From Gemmatimonadales bacterium (GTDB lineage Bacteria; Gemmatimonadota; Gemmatimonadetes; Gemmatimonadales; GWC2-71-9): DNA of 42,190 bases. Positions 11,819 through 20,919 of the stretch are shown here, one piece after another (position 1 is the first letter of the stretch; each line of letters opens with the position of its first letter). The notes beneath the pieces were generated by a model. The model saw nothing but the letters and a program-made list of their open reading frames with translations. It had not been told where the DNA came from and did not search any database. The stretch is taken from the NCBI GenBank assembly GCA_030699545.1, contig JAUYMC010000029.1, positions 1 through 42,190 of the forward strand, given 5' to 3'. Both the position numbers and the translations under genes were made by a program.

Positions 11819-12990
11819 CGGAAGCCTTCATCACGGCCGCGCTGCGCACGCCCGTCGGAAGGCACGGTGGGTCGCTTGCCGGCGTGCGCCCGGATGACCT
11901 CGCGGCAGTTGCGATAAAGGCGGTCGTCGAGCGAGCGAACGTCGATCCGTTGACCATTGACGATGTCATTCTCGGGTGTGCTAATCAGGCGGGCGAAGAC
12001 AACCGCAACGTCGCCCGGATGGCGCTGTTGCTCGCGGGCCTTCCGGTGGAAGTGCCGGGTCAGACAGTGAACCGGCTGTGCGGCTCCGGGCTGCAGGCGG
12101 TCGCCAGCGCCGCGCAGGCGATCAAGGCGGGCGAGGGCACGACGTTCATCGCCGGCGGCGTGGAGAGCATGACGCGGGCGCCGTACGTGATGCTCAAACC
12201 GGGCGAGCCGTGGAGCCGCCGGACCCCCGAAGTGGCGGACACGACCGTCGGCTGGCGCTTCACCAATCCCCGCTTGAAGACAGCATGGACCATCCCGCTC
12301 GGCGAGACGGCGGAGGTCGTGGCGGCGCGATACAAGATCAGTCGTGCCGAGCAGGATGCGTTTGCCGTGGAGAGCCAGCGGCGGGCCGAGCAGGCCCTGC
12401 GGGACTGCGTTTTCACCGACGAGATCGTGCCGGTGCCCCTGCCCGACGGGTCGATGTTCGCGAAAGACGAATACCCGCGGGCAGGGACCACGCTCGAGTC
12501 GGTCGCGAGGCTCAAACCGGCCTTCAAGAAGGATGGCACGGTCACGGCGGCGAGCGCGAGCGGCATCAACGATGGCGCGGCGGCGCTCCTGGTAACGGCC
12601 GTCCGGCCGTCCGGCCGTCCGGCCGTTGCCCGAATCGTCACGACCGCCGTGGCGGGCGTGGATCCGAGCTGCATGGGTCTGGGACCGATCCCCGCCACGA
12701 ACAAGGCGCTCGCGCGTGCGGGCCTGACGATCGATCAAATCGACCTCGTCGAGCTGAACGAGGCCTTCGCGGCCCAGGCGATCGCGTGCATCCGCGAGCT
12801 CCGGCTCGATCCCGCCAAGGTCAACATCTACGGCGGCGGCATCGCGCTCGGCCATCCGCTCGGTTGCACGGGCGCGAAGTTGTTAACGACTCTCGTTCAC
12901 GCCTTACATCGTACGAAGTCTTCCTACGGTTTATGCACCATGTGCATCGGCGTCGGCCAGGGCATCGCCATGATCGTGGCGCGCGTCTGA
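11815..12990 (+). CDS. Acetyl-CoA acyltransferase (thiolase; PcaF/PaaJ-like)
   Basis: GTG start with GTGA overlap; NRLCGSGLQAVASAAQAI, GGVESMTRAPYV, NEAFAAQAIACI, GGGIALGHPLGCTGAKLL, CIGVGQG. Confidence 0.92.
   Translation: MTEAFITAALRTPVGRHGGSLAGVRPDDLAAVAIKAVVERANVDPLTIDDVILGCANQAGEDNRNVARMALLLAGLPVEVPGQTVNRLCGSGLQAVASAAQAIKAGEGTTFIAGGVESMTRAPYVMLKPGEPWSRRTPEVADTTVGWRFTNPRLKTAWTIPLGETAEVVAARYKISRAEQDAFAVESQRRAEQALRDCVFTDEIVPVPLPDGSMFAKDEYPRAGTTLESVARLKPAFKKDGTVTAASASGINDGAAALLVTAVRPSGRPAVARIVTTAVAGVDPSCMGLGPIPATNKALARAGLTIDQIDLVELNEAFAAQAIACIRELRLDPAKVNIYGGGIALGHPLGCTGAKLLTTLVHALHRTKSSYGLCTMCIGVGQGIAMIVARV
12596..12627 (+). repeat. 8-bp tandem repeat (GGCCGTCC x3 plus GGCCGTTG) inside the thiolase gene
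   Basis: Sequence ...aacGGCCGTCCGGCCGTCCGGCCGTCCGGCCGTTGccc, encoding AVRPSGRPAVA. Confidence 0.8.
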
Positions 12991-13727
12991 TGGCGGCCTT
13001 TGAGCGCGTGCTGGTGGAAATCGCCGATGGGATCGGGACGATCACGCTCAACCGGCCCGACAAGCTCAACGCGGTGGATCCGGAGACCTGCGAAGACCTG
13101 ATCGCGGCCCTGCGCATGCTGGCCGGGGCCGAGGCCGTGCGGGTCATGATCATCACGGGGGCGGGCCGGGCTTTCTGCGCCGGAGCCGATCTGCGCATCC
13201 TCGAGGCGCAGGGACCGGCCTTGGTGGCGGCGGGTAAAGAAATTGCGCTCACGATCCGGGCCGCTCCCAAGCCGGTGCTGGCGGCGGTGAATGGGACGGC
13301 CGCGGGAGGAGGCGCCAATCTGGCGCTGGCGTGCGACTACCGCCTCGCGTCGGATGGCGCGTCGATCGGCCAGGTGTTTCACAAGCTCGGCTTGGGCCTC
13401 GATTGGGGTGGCGCGTACTTCCTGCCGCGGCTCGCCGGCGTGTCGAAGTCGCTCGAGCTCGTGTGGAGCGCGCGCATGGTCCCGGCTGCCGAAGCGCTCG
13501 CGCTGGGGCTGTTCGATCGCGTGGTCCCCGCCGCCGATCTCGCGGCGGAGGCGAGGGCCCTGGCCGGACGCTGGGCGGCGATGCCGCCGCTCGCCGTCCG
13601 CAAGACGAAGGACGCGCTGTACCGGTCCGAGCGCAGCACGCTCGCCGCCATGCTGGATATCGAAATCGCCGATCAAACCGAGCTCTTTGCCACCGCCGAA
13701 GCGCGCCAACTGATGAGGAGCCGCTGA
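12990..13727 (+). CDS. Enoyl-CoA hydratase/isomerase (crotonase) family protein
   Basis: TLNRPDKLNAVD, FCAGADLRILE, AAVNGTAAGGGANLALACDYRLAS; TGATG overlap with thiolase. Confidence 0.9.
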   Translation: MAAFERVLVEIADGIGTITLNRPDKLNAVDPETCEDLIAALRMLAGAEAVRVMIITGAGRAFCAGADLRILEAQGPALVAAGKEIALTIRAAPKPVLAAVNGTAAGGGANLALACDYRLASDGASIGQVFHKLGLGLDWGGAYFLPRLAGVSKSLELVWSARMVPAAEALALGLFDRVVPAADLAAEARALAGRWAAMPPLAVRKTKDALYRSERSTLAAMLDIEIADQTELFATAEARQLMRSR

Positions 13728-14848
13728 TGGTCCGCAAACTCCACAACTTCGACGACTGGATCGACTACTTCCGCTACTGGCAGGATTCCATCGGGCTGCC
13801 GCAGGGCGATCTTCGCAAATACTCCTTCGACGCCAAGTTCGGCGATCCCGAGGTACCGCACATCGAGTTCGGCCATTACAAGGGTAACCGCAAGTGGCCG
13901 ACGGTGATGCACATCCCCGATCAGCGCATCCGGGATGCGCTGCTCAATCTCATCGTCTATCAGGGCGACACCGAGTTCGCTTCGGTCGAGCAGCAGCGCA
14001 ACCTGCTCCATCACGCGCCCTCCGACTACGACCTGCTGTCGCTGCAGCGCGTGATGACCGAGGAGATGCGCCACGGCTGGCAGATGTCGTATCTGCTGTG
14101 CCAGCATTTCGGCGACGAGGGCAAGCGCGAAGCCGCCAAGTTGCTGGAGCGCCGCGCCGACGAAGGCGAGCGGCTGCTCGGCTCGTTCAACGAGATCGTC
14201 GACAACTGGCTCGACTTCTTCACCTACACGCAGTACATCGACCGCGACGGCAAGTTCCAGCTCAAGATGCTGTCGGTGTCGAGCTTCGATCCGCTCGCGC
14301 GCTCGATGGGGCCGATGCTGAAAGAGGAGTCCTACCACCTCGGTACGGGCAACAACGGCCTGCTGCGCATCGTGAAGGCGGGCAAGATGCCGCCGGACGT
14401 CATCCAGCGGTTCTTCTACAAGTGGATTCCGACCGCGTTCGACCTGTTCGGGACCGACAACTCGTCGTCCGCGCACTGGGCCTACGTCTGGGGCCTCAAG
14501 GGCCGCTACGACGAGCGGGAGAACGTGCAGGAACCGGACAAGGCGAAGCTCAACGAGTACGCCCGGGGTCTCTATCGCCAGGAGATCGTCAAGCTCATCG
14601 AGCGGCTCAACATGTTCATCCCCGAGCGCGAACGGCAGCTGAAGGTGCCCGATCTCAAGTTCAACCGCCGGATCGGCCTGCACGCGCACCAGTATTTCAC
14701 GGTGGACGGAGAGCCGATCGACGCCGCGAAGTATCCGGCGTATCTGGCGGAGGTCCTCCCCCGTCCCGAGGACATCGCGATCGTGCACGACATCGAACGA
14801 GAGCCGGACTGGATCGAGCCCAAGAAAGCGGACAGCCGAGAGCAGTGA
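13727..14848 (+). CDS. BoxB/PaaA-like diiron oxygenase (aryl-CoA epoxidase-type) subunit
   Basis: YQGDTEFASVEQQRNLLHHAPSDYDLLSLQRVMTEEMRHGWQMSYLL, DRDGKFQLKMLSVSSFDPLARSMGPMLKEESYHLGTG (carboxylate and EExxH-type diiron ligands). Confidence 0.75.
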   Translation: MVRKLHNFDDWIDYFRYWQDSIGLPQGDLRKYSFDAKFGDPEVPHIEFGHYKGNRKWPTVMHIPDQRIRDALLNLIVYQGDTEFASVEQQRNLLHHAPSDYDLLSLQRVMTEEMRHGWQMSYLLCQHFGDEGKREAAKLLERRADEGERLLGSFNEIVDNWLDFFTYTQYIDRDGKFQLKMLSVSSFDPLARSMGPMLKEESYHLGTGNNGLLRIVKAGKMPPDVIQRFFYKWIPTAFDLFGTDNSSSAHWAYVWGLKGRYDERENVQEPDKAKLNEYARGLYRQEIVKLIERLNMFIPERERQLKVPDLKFNRRIGLHAHQYFTVDGEPIDAAKYPAYLAEVLPRPEDIAIVHDIEREPDWIEPKKADSREQ

Positions 14849-15534
14849 AGCCGCTCGTCATCGCGCACCGGGGCGCCTCCGGCATCGAGCTGGAGAACTC
14901 CCTTGCCGCCCTGCGCGCCGCCGGTCCGCAGGGCGCCGATGGCGTGGAGCTCGACGTCCACGCGACCGCGGACGGGGAGCTGATCGTCCACCACGACGGC
15001 ATCATCGGCGACGTGCAGATCCCCCTCGTGCGCGCGCGCGAGGTCATGGCGTTGCGGCTCTCGAACGGCGAGCCGCTGCCGACGCTGGCGCAGGCCCTGG
15101 ACACCATCGGGCCGCGGCTCGAGGTCTTCGTCGAGGTGAAGACACTCGATCCCAAGTGGGACGATCAGCTGCTCGCCACGCTCGACCGCGGTCCGAACCC
15201 GCATGGCTACGCCGTGCACAGCTTTGCCTTCCACGTCGTCCGCCGGCTGGGCGAGAAGCGGCCGGACCTTCCGCGGGGCCTGTTGTCGGAGGTTTACACG
15301 AAGATGCCGCGGAAATCGCTCCAGGACGCCGCGGCGAATACGCTGTGGCAGGAACGTGCGACCGTCGATGAGCCGCTGATCCGCACCGTCCAGGCGATCG
15401 GCGCCCGGGTGTTCGTCTGGACAGTGGACGATCCGGCGGAGATGTCGCAGCTCATCGGGTGGGGCGCGGACGGGATCTGCACCAACTACCCCGATCGGGC
15501 CCGCCAGGCCGTGGACAAGATTCAGGCAGCATGA
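14845..15534 (+). CDS. Glycerophosphodiester phosphodiesterase
   Basis: VIAHRGASGIELENSLAALRAA, DGVELDVHATADGELIVHHD, VFVWTVDDPAEMSQLIGWGADGICTNYPD; GTGA overlap. Confidence 0.9.
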   Translation: MKPLVIAHRGASGIELENSLAALRAAGPQGADGVELDVHATADGELIVHHDGIIGDVQIPLVRAREVMALRLSNGEPLPTLAQALDTIGPRLEVFVEVKTLDPKWDDQLLATLDRGPNPHGYAVHSFAFHVVRRLGEKRPDLPRGLLSEVYTKMPRKSLQDAAANTLWQERATVDEPLIRTVQAIGARVFVWTVDDPAEMSQLIGWGADGICTNYPDRARQAVDKIQAA

Positions 15535-16406
15535 CGCCCACACCCGCCGTCCGCCACGTGGCCGTCGTGGGGGCGGGCACGATGGGCCATGGCATCGCCT
15601 ACGTCGTCGCCGCCGCCGGATGCAGCGTGTGCCTGACCGATGCCCGCGCCGACGCCCTGCCCCAGGCGCGCGAGCGCATCGAAGCGCTGCTCGCCGGCGG
15701 GCTGAAACGCGGCAGGCTGACGGCCGATGACCAGGCCGGGATCCGCGCGCGTGTGCAGCTCGAGCCCGATCTCGACAGCGCCGTGACCGGCGCGGATGCC
15801 GTGATCGAAGCGGTTGTGGAGGATCTCCCGCTCAAGCAGCAGCTGTTTGCGCGCGTCGAGCAGGCGGCGAGCGCCGATGCGCTGCTCGTCACGAACACGT
15901 CATCGCTGTCGATTGCCCGCATCGCCACCGGCATGCGGGCGCCCGCGCGCCTGGTCGGGATGCACTTCTTCAATCCCGTGCATCAGATGAAGCTGGTCGA
16001 GATCGTCACGCACGGTGCCGAGGGAAGCTCAGCGGTGGCCGCCGAGCGCGCCGCCGCGTTCGCGCGCCAGCTCGGCAAGGAGCCGATCGTCGTGCGCGAC
16101 TCGCCAGGTTTCGCGTCGAGCCGCCTCGGCGTCGTGCTGGGACTCGAGGCGATGCGGATGCTCGAGCAGGGCGTGGCCAGCGCCGAGGACATCGACAAAG
16201 CGATGGAGCTGGGCTACAACCATCCGCTGGGGCCGCTCAAGCTCACCGATCTCGTGGGCCTCGATGTCCGGCTCGCGATCGCCGAGTACCTGCACGCGAT
16301 GCTCGGGGGACCGCAGTACGAGCCGCCGAAGATCCTGCGCGAGAAGGTGAAGAAGGGCGAGCTGGGGAAGAAGACGAGAAAGGGGTTCTACACCTGGAGC
16401 GACTGA
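15531..16406 (+). CDS. 3-hydroxyacyl-CoA dehydrogenase (3-hydroxybutyryl-CoA dehydrogenase/PaaH-like)
   Basis: AVVGAGTMGHGIAYVVAAAG, TNTSSLSIARIATGM, GMHFFNPVHQMKLVEIV, NHPLGPLKLTDLVGLD; ATGA overlap. Confidence 0.93.
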   Translation: MTPTPAVRHVAVVGAGTMGHGIAYVVAAAGCSVCLTDARADALPQARERIEALLAGGLKRGRLTADDQAGIRARVQLEPDLDSAVTGADAVIEAVVEDLPLKQQLFARVEQAASADALLVTNTSSLSIARIATGMRAPARLVGMHFFNPVHQMKLVEIVTHGAEGSSAVAAERAAAFARQLGKEPIVVRDSPGFASSRLGVVLGLEAMRMLEQGVASAEDIDKAMELGYNHPLGPLKLTDLVGLDVRLAIAEYLHAMLGGPQYEPPKILREKVKKGELGKKTRKGFYTWSD

Positions 16407-17272
16407 CCCGTATCACCGATGTCCACGTCCACATCCAGCCCTGGCGCCAGCTCAAGCCGCAGGTCCAGGACGCGATGCGCAAAGGGAAGGAAGCCCATTG
16501 GGAGCGGCTGATCTCCCTGATGGACGACCCGCGCGCCCTGCTCGAAGTGATGGACCAGTCGGGCGTCTGGCGCGTGGGTCTCGTCAACTATCCGAGCCCC
16601 GACGTCATGGGATTCGACGACTCCACCAACACCTTCGCCGCAAAGTACGCCCGGGCGAACCCCGAGCGGCTGTTGCCCTACGGCGGCGTGCATGCGCGCG
16701 ACACGACGGACCCGGCGGGGGATGTCGACCGGCTCGTCGACCTCGGCATTCGGCTGCTCAAAATCCACCCGCCCCATCAGGGCTTTCCGGCGAATGCCTA
16801 CACGGACGGCCTGGACGCCCTGGGCGCCATCTACCGGCGCTGCGAGGAGCGGCGACTTCCGGTGATGGTGCATACCGGCACGTCCATCTTCCCGGGCGCG
16901 CGATCGAAGTACGGCAATCCGATGGAGCTGGACGACGTGGCGATCGATTTCCCCGACCTGCGCCTCGTCATGGCGCACGGCGGCCGGCCCCTCTACATGG
17001 AAGAAGCGTTTTTCATTCTGCGACGGCACGCGAGCATCCGGCTCGATGTGTCGGGCATTCCCCCGCTCAGATTGTTGGACTACTTTCCCCGCCTCGTCGA
17101 GATCGGCGACCGGGTGCTGTGGGGCACCGACTGGCCCAGCCCGGGCGTCAAGGACCTGCGCCAGAACATCGAGCAGTTCCTCACGCTGCCGCTGAGTGAC
17201 GCGCACCGGCGGGCGATCCTCGAGACCAACGCCGCAGCCTTGTTTCCCATGGAGCCTCTTGATCATGCGTAG
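16403..17272 (+). CDS. Amidohydrolase family 2 (ACMSD-like) metal-dependent hydrolase, probable CTG start
   Basis: LTRITDVHVHIQPW (HxH), LKIHPPHQGFP, VMVHTGTSIFP, LVMAHGGRP, LWGTDWPSPG. First ATG (16475) would lose the HxH motif. Confidence 0.75.
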   Translation: MTRITDVHVHIQPWRQLKPQVQDAMRKGKEAHWERLISLMDDPRALLEVMDQSGVWRVGLVNYPSPDVMGFDDSTNTFAAKYARANPERLLPYGGVHARDTTDPAGDVDRLVDLGIRLLKIHPPHQGFPANAYTDGLDALGAIYRRCEERRLPVMVHTGTSIFPGARSKYGNPMELDDVAIDFPDLRLVMAHGGRPLYMEEAFFILRRHASIRLDVSGIPPLRLLDYFPRLVEIGDRVLWGTDWPSPGVKDLRQNIEQFLTLPLSDAHRRAILETNAAALFPMEPLDHA

Positions 17273-17612
17273 CCTCTTGCTCCCGGTCTTCCTCCTGCTC
17301 CCCCTCGGACTGTCCGCCCAGGATTCGGCGCGCGCGGGCTGGATCCAGTTCGAGCAGTTCACGCTGCCCAACGGGTTGCAGGTCATTTACTCCGAGGACC
17401 ATTCGACGCCCATAGGCGTCGGCAAGGTGATGACCGTGACCGTGGCGGGCGTCGAGACGGTGACAGTGCCGGCGGGAACGTTCACCGCGTACCGGCTCGA
17501 GCTCGAAGGCATGCAGCTGCCGGTGGTGATCCACGTGAGCACCACCACGCCGCGCCGCGTGCTGCGGATCTCGCCCACGGGCGCGCCCATCGTCTTTCAA
17601 CTCGTGAAGTAG
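17265..17612 (+). CDS. Small secreted protein, apparent fusion of an M16-peptidase N-terminus to an unrelated beta-rich domain
   Basis: MRSLLLPVFLLLPLGLSAQ signal peptide; FEQFTLPNGLQVIYSEDHSTPI matches the M16 N-terminal signature, then VTVPAGTFTAYRLELEG... Confidence 0.6.
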   Translation: MRSLLLPVFLLLPLGLSAQDSARAGWIQFEQFTLPNGLQVIYSEDHSTPIGVGKVMTVTVAGVETVTVPAGTFTAYRLELEGMQLPVVIHVSTTTPRRVLRISPTGAPIVFQLVK

Positions 17613-17622
17613 AGGACCTCTC

Positions 17623-18996
17623 ATGCGACTGTATTTGGCAAGCGCGCTGCTCCTCCTCGCGGCCGCGTGCGCTTCGGGCGGGCGGTCGGCGCCCCCCCCG
17701 GCCGCGGCCCCCCAGGATACGACCGATCGGCCCCCGTACGCCTCGACGTATCAGCGACGGCCCAACCAGCCGGTCCTGATCCGGAACGCCACCATCATGA
17801 CGGCCGCCGGCCAGGAGATCGCCGCCGGTTCGATCCTGCTGCGCGACGGCCGGATCGTGGCGGTCGGCGCGACGGTGGACGCGCCGGGCGACGCGACGGT
17901 GGTCGACGGCACCGGCAAGTGGGTCACGCCCGGCCTCATCGACACCCACTCGCACCTGGGCGTCTACGCGGCGCCCAGCACGCCGGCGGAGTCGGACGGC
18001 AACGAGGCCACGAGCCCGGTCACCGCGGAGGTGTGGGCGGAGCATTCGGTCTGGCCCCAGGATCCCCAGATCCCCCTCGCGATCGCCGGCGGGATCACGA
18101 CGATCCAGGCCCTGCCGGGCTCGGCGAATCTGGTGGGCGGGCGCAGCGCGGTCCTGAGGCTCGTGCCGGCGCGCTCGGTGCAGGAGATGAAATTCCCCGG
18201 CGCCCGTTATGGCGTGAAGATGGCGTGCGGCGAGAATCCCAAGCGCGTCTACGGCAGCCGCGGCGGCCCCTCGACCCGCATGGGCAACATGGCGGGGTAT
18301 CGCAATGCCTTCATCGCGGCGCAGAACTACCGCCGCCGCTGGGACAAGTGGATCAAGGATCATCAGGGCGATCCTCCCGACCGGAACCTCCGCAACGAAA
18401 CGCTGGCGGAGGTGTTGCGCGGCAACATCTACGTCCAGAACCACTGCTATCGCGCCGATGAGATGATGCAGATGCTCGATCTCGCGCGGGAGTTCGGCTT
18501 CAAGATCCGCTCGTTCCACCATGCGGTGGAGGCGTACAAGATCGCCGACGCGCTGGCGCGCGAGGGCACCGCGGCCTCCGTCTGGGCCGACTGGTGGGGC
18601 TTCAAGGAAGAGGCGATGGACGGCATTCACGAGAACGCCGCGCTGCTCCAACAGGCGGGCGCGCGGCCCGTGATTCACTCCGATTCCGAGTCGGGGATTC
18701 AGCGCCTCAATCAGGAAGCCGCCAAGGCGATGTACGCGGGCCAGCGGGCCGGCATTGCGGTGACCCGCGACCAGGCGCTGCGGTGGATTACGGCGAATGC
18801 GGCGTGGGTCCTGGGGATCGACTCGGTGACCGGAACGCTGGAAGCGGGCAAGATGGCGGACGTGGTGGTGTGGTCGCACGATCCGTTCTCGGTGTACGCC
18901 CGCGCGCTGCAGGTCTACAACGACGGCTGGCTCGTGTACGATCGCAACGATCCGAGCCACCAACCGCGAACCGATTTCATGCTGGGGCGCCCATGA
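17623..18996 (+). CDS. Amidohydrolase (imidazolonepropionase-like) lipoprotein
   Basis: Lipobox LLLLAAACASGG; LIRNATIMTAAGQEI, WVTPGLIDTHSHLGVY, IHSDSESGIQRLNQEA, GTLEAGKMADVVVWSHDPF. Confidence 0.85.
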   Translation: MRLYLASALLLLAAACASGGRSAPPPAAAPQDTTDRPPYASTYQRRPNQPVLIRNATIMTAAGQEIAAGSILLRDGRIVAVGATVDAPGDATVVDGTGKWVTPGLIDTHSHLGVYAAPSTPAESDGNEATSPVTAEVWAEHSVWPQDPQIPLAIAGGITTIQALPGSANLVGGRSAVLRLVPARSVQEMKFPGARYGVKMACGENPKRVYGSRGGPSTRMGNMAGYRNAFIAAQNYRRRWDKWIKDHQGDPPDRNLRNETLAEVLRGNIYVQNHCYRADEMMQMLDLAREFGFKIRSFHHAVEAYKIADALAREGTAASVWADWWGFKEEAMDGIHENAALLQQAGARPVIHSDSESGIQRLNQEAAKAMYAGQRAGIAVTRDQALRWITANAAWVLGIDSVTGTLEAGKMADVVVWSHDPFSVYARALQVYNDGWLVYDRNDPSHQPRTDFMLGRP

Positions 18997-20201
18997 TCGC
19001 CATTCTGCTCGCACAGACCATCGCCATCACGGGCGGCACGGTCTATCCCGTGTCGGGTCCCAAGATCGACCACGCGACCGTGCTGATCCGCGATGGCCGG
19101 ATCGTCGCGGTCGGCACGAATGTCGCCGTTCCCGCGGGCGCGACGCGGATCGATGCCGCCGGCACGTGGGTCACGCCCGGGTTGATCGACGGCGGCGGCC
19201 AGCTGGGATTGACGGAAATCGGGGCGGTGCAAGGCACGAATGACGGCGGGCTGCGTGACAGCGCGGTGGCGGCGTCGTTCAACGTGAGTGAGGGGCTGAA
19301 CCCCGCTTCGGTGCTGATTCCTGTGACGCGAATCGAGGGCGTCACCACCGCCCTCGCCGCGCCGTCGGGGAATTTCCTGCGCGGGCAGGCGGTGCTGATC
19401 GACCTCGACGGCCGCACGATCGAAGCGATGGTGATCAAGTCACCCGTCGGGATGGTCGTGAATCTCAATGAGAACAGTAAGGGCGCCGGCGGCGGCTCGC
19501 GGGCCGGCGCGGCGGCGCGACTGCGGCGGGTGCTCACCGACGCGCGCATCTACGCCCAACGACGCAACGACTTTCAGCGGGCGCAGATCCAGCCGCTGTC
19601 CGCGTCCGCGGCGGACCTCGAAGCCTTGCAGCCGGTGCTGCGCGGCGAGGTCCCGCTCATCGCGGTCGCCAACCGTCAGAGCGACATCGCGACGGCGCTG
19701 CGGATCGCCCGCGAATTCCGTCTGCGCCTGATTCTGGCGGGCGCGGCGGAGGGGTGGCAGATCGCCGACCAGATCGCCGCCGCCGGCGTCCCCGTCATGG
19801 TGCAGGCGATGGACAACGTCCCCACCTACGACGGTCTGGGCATCCGCTACGAGAACGCGGCGCTGCTCGCCAAGGCGGGCGTGAAAGTCGTGTTGATGGA
19901 AACCGACACACACAACTCGCGTAACCTGCGCCAGCAGGCGGGGAACGCCGTGTCGTACGGGATGGCGTGGGAGCAGGCGCTGCGCTCGGTGACGCTCACG
20001 ACGGCCGAGGTATTCGGCGTCGCGGACCGCTACGGCTCGCTCGAGCCGGGCAAGGTCGCCAACGTCGTGGTCTGGAGCGGCGACCCCTTCGAGTTCGCGA
20101 CGGGGGTCGAGCACGTCTACATCCGGGGCCGGGAGATTCCGTTGCGGAGCCGGCAGACGGAGCTGCTGGAGCGCTACAAGACGCTGCCGCCGAGGTACTA
20201 G
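18993..20201 (+). CDS. Amidohydrolase-like protein with degenerate metal site
   Basis: ITGGTVYPVSGPKIDHATVLIRDGRIVAVG, WVTPGLIDGGGQLGL (HxH lost), YGSLEPGKVANVVVWSGDPFEF; ATGA overlap. Confidence 0.8.
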   Translation: MIAILLAQTIAITGGTVYPVSGPKIDHATVLIRDGRIVAVGTNVAVPAGATRIDAAGTWVTPGLIDGGGQLGLTEIGAVQGTNDGGLRDSAVAASFNVSEGLNPASVLIPVTRIEGVTTALAAPSGNFLRGQAVLIDLDGRTIEAMVIKSPVGMVVNLNENSKGAGGGSRAGAAARLRRVLTDARIYAQRRNDFQRAQIQPLSASAADLEALQPVLRGEVPLIAVANRQSDIATALRIAREFRLRLILAGAAEGWQIADQIAAAGVPVMVQAMDNVPTYDGLGIRYENAALLAKAGVKVVLMETDTHNSRNLRQQAGNAVSYGMAWEQALRSVTLTTAEVFGVADRYGSLEPGKVANVVVWSGDPFEFATGVEHVYIRGREIPLRSRQTELLERYKTLPPRY

Positions 20202-20212
20202 GGGAACTACCG

Positions 20213-20491
20213 TCAGTTCTTCGCCGCTTCTCCCACCGCAGCCGGATAGACCGACACCTGCTGCCGCTTCTTGTTCTTGTGCTCGAACTTCACGTGCCCG
20301 TCGACGACCGAGAACAACGAGTCGTTGGAGGCGCGGCGGACGTTCTTGCCGGGATGGAACTTCGTCCCGCGCTGCATCACGATGATGCTGCCGGCGGTGA
20401 CGAACTCGCCCCCGAAGCGCTTGACGCCGAGGTATTTCGGATTGGAGTCGCGCCCGTTGCGCGACGAACCGACGCCCTTCTTGTGAGCCAC
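20213..20491 (-). CDS. rpmA: 50S ribosomal protein L27
   Basis: [48 protein letters not shown]. Confidence 0.97.
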   Translation of the reverse strand: MAHKKGVGSSRNGRDSNPKYLGVKRFGGEFVTAGSIIVMQRGTKFHPGKNVRRASNDSLFSVVDGHVKFEHKNKKRQQVSVYPAAVGEAAKN

Positions 20492-20502
20492 ACCCGCCTC
20501 GC

Positions 20503-20814
20503 TTAGCCGACCTTGACGATCTTGATTTCGGTGAAGTCCTGGCGATGCCCCGCCTTGCGGCGGTATCCGGAGCGGCGCGCGAACCGGAAGATGCGAATCT
20601 TCTTGCCCTTGCCGTGCCGCACGACTTCCGCCGTGACCTTGGCACCCTTCACCATCGGCGTCCCCGTGTGCACCTGCTTGCCGTCGCTCGACAGCAGCAC
20701 CTGGTCGAACGTGACTTCGCTGCCGGGCTGGGCGGCGAGCAGCGGCACTTTGACGGTCACGCCGGGCTCGGCCCGGAACTGCTGGCCGCCGGAGCTGAAA
20801 ATGGCGTAGGACAT
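20503..20814 (-). CDS. rplU: 50S ribosomal protein L21
   Basis: [24 protein letters not shown]...[40 protein letters not shown]. Confidence 0.97.
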   Translation of the reverse strand: MSYAIFSSGGQQFRAEPGVTVKVPLLAAQPGSEVTFDQVLLSSDGKQVHTGTPMVKGAKVTAEVVRHGKGKKIRIFRFARRSGYRRKAGHRQDFTEIKIVKVG

Positions 20815-20919
20815 AGGGCCGGAAGGCTAATCGTGATATGGAGTTCGGTCAAGAGGTGCGCGGTGAGCAGTGCGCGGTGAGCGGGACTGCCGGCCCGCGC
20901 ACCGCGTACCGCGCACCGC

